A DNA stretch of 64,000 bases from Bacillus_BU sp051233475 (lineage in GTDB: Bacteria > Bacillota > Bacilli > Bacillales > Cytobacillaceae), in the NCBI RefSeq assembly GCF_051233475.1, contig NZ_JBKFGH010000002.1, positions 248,001 through 312,000 of the forward strand, written 5' to 3'. Below are positions 50,708-57,558 of this stretch, piece by piece. The first letter of the stretch is position 1. Every line of letters begins with the position of its first letter. The notes under the pieces were generated by a model. That model did no database searches. It was not told the DNA's origin and was given only the letters and a program-made list of their open reading frames with translations. Position numbers and translations under genes: made by a program.

Positions 50708-50821
50708 TTATTTTTCTTTTCTACTAAGAACATTATTGGTTAGTACGACAACACCAATTACTAACAGAGATAACACTGCGGTTAACCCATATGTAAATAG
50801 CGTGTATGTAATAATACTCAT
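50708..50821 (-). CDS. 37-residue single-helix membrane ORF directly upstream of madB
   Basis: ATG 50821 after a strong AAAGGAGG, ending TAA 50710-50708, then 15 nt with AGGAGG to madB. The peptide is MSIITYTLFTYGLTAVLSLLVIGVVVLTNNVLSRKEK: a short polar N-terminus, one helix of about 20 residues, and a basic tail. Its place recalls the small gamma subunits (OadG type) of Na+ decarboxylases, which also have one N-terminal helix, but the soluble tail is absent. It is likely an accessory subunit of MadB. Confidence 0.75.
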   Translation of the reverse strand: MSIITYTLFTYGLTAVLSLLVIGVVVLTNNVLSRKEK

Positions 50822-50882
50822 GTTTTTCCTCCTTTCTATTACGAAAAAAACAATAAGATAAATAACAATTAGTTCTTTTTGT

Positions 50883-51040
50883 AAAAAAAAAGGGATAAAT
50901 AAAGGCAGTTATTCCGCCTTATTTATCCCTTAATCACCAATATTTAGATGTTTTCCTTTTAAATCAGTAAATCACTCTCGAATTCCAACTCTTAGTCACA
51001 TTGACAAGTTCAATATATCACCTACTATAAATAGGTTCAA
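50883..51040 (-). ncRNA. Promoter-leader-terminator module 2 before madB
   Basis: Minus strand: TTGAAC (51040-51035), 17 nt, TATATT (51017-51012), then an RNA of about 123 nt ending in the terminator GGGATAAATAAGGC..GCCTTTATTTATCCC (50929-50892) and nine T. Parts homologous to module 1 about 196 bp away: TTGAAY-N17-TATATT-GA and the terminator sequence. It can act either as an attenuated leader of the small ORF and madB or as an independent short RNA. Confidence 0.7.
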
Positions 51041-51071
51041 TATCAATTTTATTACAACTTTTTGACACCCT

Positions 51072-51236
51072 AAAAAAATAAAAAGGATAAACAAGGCTCA
51101 TTAATAGCCCTACTTATCCCTCAGTCACAGTATTAAAAATATTATATCACAATAATAAAATCACTTTTACAATTCACGCTATCTCGATCATTCACTTTAA
51201 CAAATCAAATATATCATCGCCAAACACAAGATTCAA
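51072..51236 (-). ncRNA. Promoter-leader-terminator module 1 before madB
   Basis: Minus strand: TTGAAT (51236-51231), 17 nt, TATATT (51213-51208), an RNA of about 130 nt ending in the terminator GGGATAAGTAGGGC..GAGCCTTGTTTATCC (51120-51085) and TTTTTATTTTTTT. Same architecture as module 2. Both transcripts contain GUGA and a CGAGA motif before the terminator. Confidence 0.7.
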
Positions 51237-51297
51237 TTTTAAATATTTACATTTCTGTGTCGATTTAGACAAGTAATTGAATCATATATCGCTTCTT

Positions 51298-52191
51298 TTA
51301 ATTATGTTGTTGAGAATGCTCAACAAGAAACGCTAAGAATTTATGCGCAACCGGGCTAAGAAATCTCTCCTCTTTTAATGCAAAACCGATTACTCTCTCA
51401 CAATTAAACTCAGAGATTTGCAGTGCCTGGATATTGTCCATATGCACTCCTTGAAGTTTTGGCAATAATGCAATTCCAAGATTTTCACTTACAAACCCAA
51501 CAATCGTTACAATTTCATCACTTTCAAATGTTATATTTGGCTTTAGATTCGCATCTAGACATAGTTCATCGAATATAGTTCGAATCGAATAGCCTTTTTT
51601 AAGAACAATAAATTTTTCATTACACAATTCAGCAAGGGTTAGGTTTTTTCGATTTGCAAGTCGATGATTTTTATGAACAAAGAAAAATAATTCTTCTTTC
51701 CACAATTCAATCCACTTAATTCCCTTCTGGTTTTGTATTTCTGACGTTATACAAAAATCTATTATTCCTTCTTCCAATTGTTCAATCATCTCTGCCGTAG
51801 AACTTTGAAAAAGTTGAAAATTAATGTTTGGATGTTCACTTAGAAAAATGTTCAAAATGTTAGGGATATAAGAAACCCCTAAAGACTTTAGAAAAGCTAA
51901 AGAAACTACACCATTTTCAGGATCAAACAATTCTTTTATCTCCTGTTTCGCCTCTGCCATTTCCTGCAATATTCTACAGGTCCTTTTATAAAACATCTTA
52001 CCGTACCTATTAAGGACAACCCCTCTTCCATTTCTATCAAATAAAGGTAGACCCAGACTTTTTTCCAATTTTGAAATCGATCTGCTTAACGCTGATTGAG
52101 AGATATTAAGGATTTCTGCCGCTTGATGAAAATGCTCCAACTCAGCAACGGTCTTAAAGTATTCAAGCTGCTGCCACTCCAACCTTCTCAC
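51298..52191 (-). CDS. LysR-type regulator upstream of the mad locus
   Basis: 297 residues: an N-terminal LysR winged helix (MRRLEWQQLEYFKTVAELEHFHQAAEILNISQSALSRSISKLEKSLGLPLFDRNGRGVVLN) and a periplasmic-binding-like effector domain. It points the same way as the mad genes and ends 57 nt before promoter module 1. It faces TauE divergently, so it could control either. The mad locus is the more likely target by position. Confidence 0.9.
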   Translation of the reverse strand: MRRLEWQQLEYFKTVAELEHFHQAAEILNISQSALSRSISKLEKSLGLPLFDRNGRGVVLNRYGKMFYKRTCRILQEMAEAKQEIKELFDPENGVVSLAFLKSLGVSYIPNILNIFLSEHPNINFQLFQSSTAEMIEQLEEGIIDFCITSEIQNQKGIKWIELWKEELFFFVHKNHRLANRKNLTLAELCNEKFIVLKKGYSIRTIFDELCLDANLKPNITFESDEIVTIVGFVSENLGIALLPKLQGVHMDNIQALQISEFNCERVIGFALKEERFLSPVAHKFLAFLVEHSQQHN

Positions 52192-52313
52192 CCCGTTCTA
52201 GAAACGAATTAATTACATTATATCATCAAATTCTTATAATTAATGCATTAGACGTCATGTATTTCTCGTGTTTTAATACTATTAGAATTACATTTTGAAA
52301 AGTGGGGAACAAA

Positions 52314-53063
52314 ATGGGGATTACTTTAACAATGTTAGGGGTAGGCATGTTATTAGGTTTTTTAGGAGCAGGAGGATCGGGAGTAATAATCTCTTTATTG
52401 ACCGTTCTCTTTGGGGTTCCTATCCATATGGCGTTAGGGACCGCTCTTGGTGCAATGATCTTTTCATCTTTATCCGGGACTTTCAGTCATTATCGTGAAG
52501 GGAATATCTCATTCCGAACCGGCATCATCGTTGGGGCCTTTGGTGCGGTCGGAGCATTAATTAGCAGTAAATTCACTGAACATATACCTTCTAATGAACT
52601 GAAATGGATGACCGCAGGTTTATTATTCCTGTCAGGACTTATTCTATGGCTTCGCATGTTTATTGTCGCTCAGGATAAAAATGCAAAAAAAGAAATAACT
52701 CAAGGGGCAAAATTTTTCTGTTTCGCTACGGGAATCGGTCTTATCACTGGGGGTTTATCAGGTTTGTTTGGTATCGGCTCAACACCATTCATACAAATTG
52801 GGCTAATGGCTTTTTTACAAATGCCCGTTAAACAGGCAGCCGGGACTACAATGCTCGTTATTCTACCAATTGCCCTAGCTGGAGGGGCAGGATATTATCA
52901 AATAGGCTTTCTGGACTTTCAACTTCTCCTTCAAGTAGTAAGCGGTACGATGATTGGCTCTTATATTGGAGCTAAATTTACCAAACGGGTTCCATTACCT
53001 TTTTTAAAAACCTCCATGGTTCTATTTCCAATGATTGGTGGAGCAATTCTCCTAATGGATTAA
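52314..53063 (+). CDS. TauE/SafE-family sulfite or organic acid exporter
   Basis: 249 residues, about eight helices in two repeats: GVGMLLGFLGAGGSGVIISLLTVLFGVPIHMALGTALGAMIFSSLSGTFSHYREGNI and GLITGGLSGLFGIGSTPFIQIGLMAFLQMPVKQAAGTTMLVILP. Family members export sulfite, sulfoacetate or other anions; an anion linked to malonate use is possible but not shown. ATG 52314 (GTGGGG upstream) is preferred over GTG 52302. Confidence 0.9.
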   Translation: MGITLTMLGVGMLLGFLGAGGSGVIISLLTVLFGVPIHMALGTALGAMIFSSLSGTFSHYREGNISFRTGIIVGAFGAVGALISSKFTEHIPSNELKWMTAGLLFLSGLILWLRMFIVAQDKNAKKEITQGAKFFCFATGIGLITGGLSGLFGIGSTPFIQIGLMAFLQMPVKQAAGTTMLVILPIALAGGAGYYQIGFLDFQLLLQVVSGTMIGSYIGAKFTKRVPLPFLKTSMVLFPMIGGAILLMD

Positions 53064-53084
53064 TTATTTGGAGCATGAAAAGAA

Positions 53085-53120
53085 AGCAAGGTATGTGGTT
53101 AATACCAACATACCTTGCAT
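53085..53120 (+). terminator. Terminator of the TauE gene
   Basis: GCAAGGTATGT/ACATACCTTGC, an 11-bp stem with loop GGTTAATACCA, followed by ATTATACG. Confidence 0.8.
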
Positions 53121-53270
53121 TATACGTTATTGTTCCAACTTTAAAATTGCTACGGACTCAACATGGCTTGAGTGTTGGTCGCAGACATATTGATGTAGTG
53201 GTGTTTACCTTTTTAATTTTCTATAAAAATTCTACAACAATCGCGCCCTTTAGTTGAATAAGAAAACTTT

Positions 53271-53966
53271 TTAACTTATTAGAACAGAAGTAATCATATT
53301 ATTTTCACTATTAACTGTGACGATCATTTCATTACAAACACTTGCAAAAGACTGAACTGCTACCCTTTCTTTAAAGGATTCATCAAATGACCATCCACTT
53401 GGTATTATAGCCATCCCTCCATATGCCTGCACAAAAGTATGTTCAAAAAAATCCCACATTGATAAAATATCATGATTAGTTGTTTTTCTTACAAGATCGA
53501 GATTAACTCTAAATTCTTTTGCTGCGAATGTTTCTCCCCAGCTTGAAGTCCCTTCTGAATATATATCATTCACAATTGCATTAACTTTACGATTTTCTTT
53601 TAGATTCATAAAATGTATTTTTGAACTTTCCCTAACATTTTGCAACCTAATACCTACTTGTTTTTCATCGGTTGTAATTTTTACAACCTTGTTAAAGTGG
53701 GGAGCAATTTCTTTGGTGGCTATATCGAGAGTTTTATCATCATCTATCGGAATCTCCAACATTCCATTTGAACTAACTAATATAAAGGGAGCTAATAAAT
53801 ATTGAGAAATTGATGGAATTTCCTGTCCAGAAAATTCATCAATTTCTAACTTCTCATATACCACCTTTGGCTGTTCATTATTTTCTCTAATTTTAATTAT
53901 TGGATCTTGTTCAATGTCATTTATAACAATCTCTTCAAATAAATCCAAACATATTGCCCCTTTCAA
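53271..53966 (-). CDS. Hypothetical protein, about 225-231 residues
   Basis: A soluble acidic protein with no recognised domain. TTG at 53948 with AAAGGGGC about 7 nt upstream may be the real start (beginning MDLFEEIVINDIEQ), since ATG 53966 has no RBS. Internal segments such as SSWGETFAAKEFRVNLDLVRKTTNHDILSMWDFFEHTFVQAYGGMAIIPSGWSFDESF suggest a folded mixed alpha/beta protein. No partner gene is evident. Confidence 0.65.
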   Translation of the reverse strand: MKGAICLDLFEEIVINDIEQDPIIKIRENNEQPKVVYEKLEIDEFSGQEIPSISQYLLAPFILVSSNGMLEIPIDDDKTLDIATKEIAPHFNKVVKITTDEKQVGIRLQNVRESSKIHFMNLKENRKVNAIVNDIYSEGTSSWGETFAAKEFRVNLDLVRKTTNHDILSMWDFFEHTFVQAYGGMAIIPSGWSFDESFKERVAVQSFASVCNEMIVTVNSENNMITSVLIS

Positions 53967-54280
53967 AATCCCCTACATACTTTATATTTATTATAATTTT
54001 AACTCAATTAATAAAGAATTTCCTTATTCCACTAAACTGCCCCGTTACTTTAAGCGAAAACCTTCACATATTACATTTTTCTTTACACTTGCTGCTCAAC
54101 AATCTGGCCCGTTTGTTCAATAACCAAACTTCACAATTTATGTATAAATATTAGTGTTTATACAATTTGTTTTTGAAAAATGATTCATAAACATTAATAA
54201 ACATACGGCCATAACATACATCAGTTAAATGCCAGAAACAACCAACTAGCAATTAACGGCTTGCTGGGCACGCAAAATAA

Positions 54281-54320
54281 AAAGGAAGTAGCCCATAGGG
54301 CTGCTTTCCTCTTTTGTTTT
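54281..54320. terminator. Hairpin in the 53967-54640 gap
   Basis: GGAAGTAGCCC-ATA-GGGCTGCTTTCC with A-rich left and T-rich right flanks, able to terminate in both directions. Apart from it and the decayed gene described next, 53967-54640 holds nothing recognised; 54325-54400 is GC-richer than its surroundings with short GGCTC/GAGCC repeats. Confidence 0.6.
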
Positions 54321-54414
54321 TAGGTTTTCGGCTCGTGTGGTACGGCCGCAGGCAAATGGATCAGGAACCTACGGATTGTAGACGTGAGCCGTACAGTCCA
54401 TCCAAAGAATTCCT

Positions 54415-54615
54415 TTAATTTTTTTCAGTCATTTCTAAAGAAATAAAGTCCGCCTTAAGACGAACCCGATTCATTAAAAATAGTTTCTTTACTTCACGCA
54501 AAAAAAGTTCATCCTTCTCTTTTACTTCATAAAGGGTACTGGATTTACAACGTTAAGCACATTTTCAAGATTAAACATCTTACCAATTAAATCAGGCGAT
54601 ATGTTTAAGTTATTT
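54415..54615 (-). pseudogene. Frameshifted remnant downstream of the RsoA-like gene
   Basis: On the minus strand a segment beginning NLNISPDLIGKMFNLENVLNVVNPVPFMK hits a stop at about 54531. Shifting one frame continues as VKEKDELFLREVKKLFLMNRVRLKADFISLEMTEKN with stop 54417-54415. Amphipathic pattern and continuity suggest one former gene with a frameshift and no remaining start. I do not recognise the family. Confidence 0.5.
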
Positions 54616-54647
54616 ATTTTTTAAAATTTGCAATCACTAATTCCTTT

Positions 54648-54863
54648 TCAAATTTGTTTTTTTAAGTACTCTAATAAGAATTCCTCAAAATTAGGTGCAT
54701 CTAGTTCAGAGACTTTTTTATATGATTCAATAATTTTTAGTTTAATTTCTTGTTCAAGATCTTCTCTTTCTTGAAAATGAGTATTTCTTAACACACTCTT
54801 TATTTTAGGCTCTAAATGATTTAGTATCTCAATTAATTCTTCTTTCGTAAAAGCTTTCTTCAC
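54648..54863 (-). CDS. Small sigma-region-2-like protein (RsoA/HTH_16-like)
   Basis: 71 residues: EELIEILNHLEPKIKSVLRNTHFQEREDLEQEIKLKIIESYKKV resembles sigma-70 region 2.1-2.2 (the DLEQE motif binds the beta' coiled coil). Small proteins of this type include RsoA, which works with the extracytoplasmic sigma factor SigO in B. subtilis. No partner sigma gene is intact here; the downstream frame (54415-54615) is broken. The RBS is not evident (AAGAAAGC). Function inferred, low certainty. Confidence 0.55.
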   Translation of the reverse strand: MKKAFTKEELIEILNHLEPKIKSVLRNTHFQEREDLEQEIKLKIIESYKKVSELDAPNFEEFLLEYLKKQI

Positions 54864-54949
54864 AATTCACTTACCTTGCCATAGTATTTTCTAATTTTTT
54901 TTAAAGCTTGTTTATGAAGACTAGATATATTTTGTGGTGAGTCTCCAAA

Positions 54950-55066
54950 GTGGTCATTTTCCTAAGTATTATGCTTTTGGTAGGTTTTGTCTTAGTATTA
55001 TTTATAAAAACTGAAAAACGGCATTTAATAACCATAAATAAAGAGTTGATAGAAAAAATAAACTAA
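54950..55066 (+). CDS. Possible 38-residue single-helix membrane peptide
   Basis: GTG 54950 with GGTGAG 8 nt upstream opens MVIFLSIMLLVGFVLVLFIKTEKRHLITINKELIEKIN, one membrane helix with a basic cytosolic tail, ending TAA 55064-55066. It could also be the remnant end of a longer gene. It is in AT-rich, poorly organised sequence with no related neighbours. Confidence 0.35.
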   Translation: MVIFLSIMLLVGFVLVLFIKTEKRHLITINKELIEKIN

Positions 55067-55106
55067 TATTTAAAAGGTAACGGTTACATTTATGCTCCCT
55101 CAAGTT

Positions 55107-55140
55107 AAAAAATTCAAGAGCCGCCCCATAGAGGCGGCTT
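55107..55140 (-). terminator. Terminator of the sigma-54 operon
   Basis: On the minus strand AGCCGCC/GGGCGGCT form an 8-bp GC-rich stem around TCTATG, followed by CTTGAATTTTTT. It lies 55 nt after the crh stop. Confidence 0.85.
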
Positions 55141-55192
55141 CTTTGGTAGCCTATTCGGCCATATATGAAAGAACTGCAGTACTGTTTGAAAA

Positions 55193-55447
55193 TCAATAAC
55201 TTAACATTTGGTCTAATTGTTCTACTGCCTCAAGTTCATCAGGGCCTTCAGCAGCTATAATAATCCGTGCTCCTGACTTTAGCCCTAAACTCATGATACC
55301 CATAACACTTTTGGCATTTAACTTTTTGTTTCCCTGAAGCACAAAAATATTTGATGAAAATTTGCTAGCTTCTTGTACAAAAAGTACAGCTGGGCGAGAT
55401 TGTAAACCTGTTTTTAATTTCACAGTTACATTTTTCTCAATCATCAT
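55193..55447 (-). CDS. crh: Crh (HPr-like catabolite repression protein)
   Basis: 84 residues of HPr fold. The HPr phosphocarrier histidine is replaced by glutamine in TGLQSRPAVLF (HPr: GLHARPA), while the regulatory serine is kept in NAKSVMGIMSL (Ser46 numbering). This combination defines Crh, which cannot carry sugar phosphate but, when serine-phosphorylated, acts as a CcpA co-repressor. Here it is the last gene of a sigma-54 operon for an organic compound, not beside yvcJKL as in B. subtilis. ATG 55447 or 55444 (tandem Met). Confidence 0.92.
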   Translation of the reverse strand: MMIEKNVTVKLKTGLQSRPAVLFVQEASKFSSNIFVLQGNKKLNAKSVMGIMSLGLKSGARIIIAAEGPDELEAVEQLDQMLSY

Positions 55448-55497
55448 TTACCACCCTCAATTCAATTCTGCTCCCTGCCACGTCATCCATTAAATCA

Positions 55498-56280
55498 TTA
55501 GATTGATTTAATCATTCCACCATCAACCAAGATTGAACTCCCTGTGACATAAGAACTTGCATCTGATAGCAGGAAGGTTACAACCTTGGCGAATTCTTCA
55601 GGTTTCCCATAACGCCCCAATGGAATTGTTTGTTTGGACTGCATCTCTACCTCTTCACGTGTTTTTCCTGTCTTTTTTGCTTTTACTTCGTCTAGGAAAG
55701 CTACACGATCAGTAGCAATTCGACCAGGTGCAACTGTATTTATTAAAATATTATACTGAGCTAATTCTTCCGTTAATGATTTTGTTAATCCCACGATATC
55801 TGTTCGTATCGTATTAGACAGTCTCAGTCCGGGTATTGGTACTTTAATAGAAGAAGAGGCTAGATTAATAATCCGCCCACCTTCCTGCTTTAAGTCTGGA
55901 AGTACTTCACGGATGATACGAATATAACTTAATAGAATTAAGCTCAAAGGCCTTCTGCCAGTCATCATCTGAGAACTCCTCAAATAGTCCTGCTGGAGGT
56001 CCACCAGCATTATTCACCAGAAGATCAACTTTACCAAACGTTTCATGAGTAACTTGAACGAGGCTCCTATTTCCTCTAAATTCGTAATGTCAGCTGGATA
56101 GAAAGCTACTTTTCCTGACCCAAGCTGTTCAAGCTCTTCTTTACAGCCTGTAATTTTTCCATGTCACGACTAGTTAGCATGACATGGCCCCTTCCTTGAC
56201 CAATTCTCAGCAATCGCTTTTCCTAGTCCTTGACTAGAAGCATTAACCAAAGCCACTTTTGTTTTTAAATTTAGACCCAT
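55498..56280 (-). pseudogene. Short-chain dehydrogenase/reductase, frameshifted
   Basis: ATG 56280 (GAGAGGAG upstream) starts MGLNLKTKVALVNASSQGLGKAIAENW, an SDR cofactor loop, but the frame stops at about 56175. Further frames continue it: EELEQLGSGKVAFYPADITNLEE, THETFGKVDLLVNNAGGPPAGLFEEFSDDDWQKAFELN, then the intact C-terminal part (55498-56010). At least three frameshifts are needed. The usual catalytic Tyr-X3-Lys is also altered (GLRLSNTIRTDIVG). The gene was probably once functional in the operon and is now decaying. Confidence 0.85.
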
Positions 56281-56328
56281 TATTATTCTCCTCTCAATAA
56301 TTCGAAAAAAGAATTAGTCAATTATTCT

Positions 56329-57210
56329 TTACACATCAAACTGTTTTAACAGGTCGGTTATCTCATCTAAATGAGCTTGATCAAGAATTAGTCCAGGATG
56401 CCGAAGTGATGCATTAGAAATTGCCCCGCGTCTTCTTAAAATCTCCTTTCGGATTGCTAATCCAATGCCAAGTTGGCCTTCATAGCGAAATAACGGTCCA
56501 GCTTTATAAAAAATTTCTCGCGCCCTATCTATATTACCACTTATATAGTTAGTATAAATTTCTACGAGTATTTCAGGAAAGGCAAAACCGGTCATTGTTC
56601 CTTCAGCTCCACGTGTCAACTCTTCCAAAAAGTAAACTCCTCCATTACCACCAAAGATACCAACATCTCTATTTATTTTTTTAGTGAGGGCCAGTTTTTG
56701 TGGGGTTGGTGCTTCTTCTAATTTGATATATTTACAGTTTGGAAGCTCACTACTTATTTTAGCAAGGAACTCTGCAGGCATTAAGACTCCGCTAAAATTA
56801 GGTTCATCCTGAACAACCACTGGAACATCAACTGCTGAGGAAACTCTTCTGTAGTATTCATATACCGCATTTAGATTTTTAACATTTGTTGGTGGTGCTA
56901 CCATAATACCATCTGCACCTAGTTCAACAGCTCTTTTGCTATAATACACAGCTAAATCAGTTCCACTCGCACTTGTTCCAACTATTACGGGAATTCGACC
57001 AGAAACTTGATCTATTACTACTTTAATAATTTGTTCACGCTCTACCTCAGTAAGCTTGTGTGCCTCCCCAAGAATACCAAGTATAGTGATTCCCTGAACT
57101 CCCTTATCTATATTAAATTCTACTAATGTTTTAACAGATTCTAAATCTAGCTGCCCATCCTTACTAAAAGGAGTTGCCATAATGGCAAAAACCCCTTGAA
57201 GCTTTTTCAT
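56329..57210 (-). CDS. DapA/NanA-superfamily aldolase-lyase, atypical active site
   Basis: 293 residues, a (beta/alpha)8 protein of the DHDPS family: the Schiff-base lysine lies in KYIKLEE (about 163). The usual Thr-Thr of GTTGE is replaced (LGILGEA) and the usual Tyr before Asn-x-Pro is replaced by Gln (VVVQDEPNFSG). It is therefore not dihydrodipicolinate synthase but a different aldolase or dehydratase. In this operon it probably acts on a hydroxy- or keto-acid substrate together with the RraA-like enzyme. GGAGATA before ATG. Confidence 0.85.
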   Translation of the reverse strand: MKKLQGVFAIMATPFSKDGQLDLESVKTLVEFNIDKGVQGITILGILGEAHKLTEVEREQIIKVVIDQVSGRIPVIVGTSASGTDLAVYYSKRAVELGADGIMVAPPTNVKNLNAVYEYYRRVSSAVDVPVVVQDEPNFSGVLMPAEFLAKISSELPNCKYIKLEEAPTPQKLALTKKINRDVGIFGGNGGVYFLEELTRGAEGTMTGFAFPEILVEIYTNYISGNIDRAREIFYKAGPLFRYEGQLGIGLAIRKEILRRRGAISNASLRHPGLILDQAHLDEITDLLKQFDV

Positions 57211-57332
57211 AATTATATCTCCTAGTTATGTGATAAATTTAACAAATATACCTACTTTGTTTTCTAAATTGAATAGCTTTTGCCTAACTCTTCATTCAAA
57301 CGACCTTTTTAAACTCAAAACTCCTTTTCCTA

Positions 57333-57548
57333 TCACTCTTTGTTTGCAAGATAGGAATATAAATAAGCCAACAATCCTGTTAGTGCCGCAACAGGAAAAA
57401 TCCAACTAAAACTATTATTAGCAAAGATCACTAATTCTGATCGAAATAATACCAATCCAGAGATTTGGATAATTACCATTGCTAGACCACCTAAAACGAA
57501 TAATACGAATCCAATTATAGCTAAAGATTCAACGATTTTTTTTATCAT
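57333..57548 (-). CDS. Two-helix mini-subunit paired with DctM-like permease 2
   Basis: 71 residues from ATG 57548 (AGGAGGAATATT): MIKKIVESLAIIGFVLFVLGGLAMVIIQISG then a second helix FSWIFPVAALTGLLAYLYSYLANKE. It begins 10 nt after the stop of the DctM-like gene. Its paralogue at 58927-59145 stands in the same relation to the other permease. It resembles a shortened TRAP small subunit (DctQ usually has four helices and about 160 residues). Start at 57548, not the longer frame to 57602. Confidence 0.8.
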   Translation of the reverse strand: MIKKIVESLAIIGFVLFVLGGLAMVIIQISGLVLFRSELVIFANNSFSWIFPVAALTGLLAYLYSYLANKE

Positions 57549-57558
57549 AATATTCCTC

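Noticed and set aside
52295..52498. 67-residue plus-strand ORF overlapping the TauE start
   Set aside because: Out of frame with the strongly family-like TauE protein and without its own RBS.
53075..53257. 60-residue ORF after TauE
   Set aside because: It contains the TauE terminator hairpin and shows no protein-like pattern.
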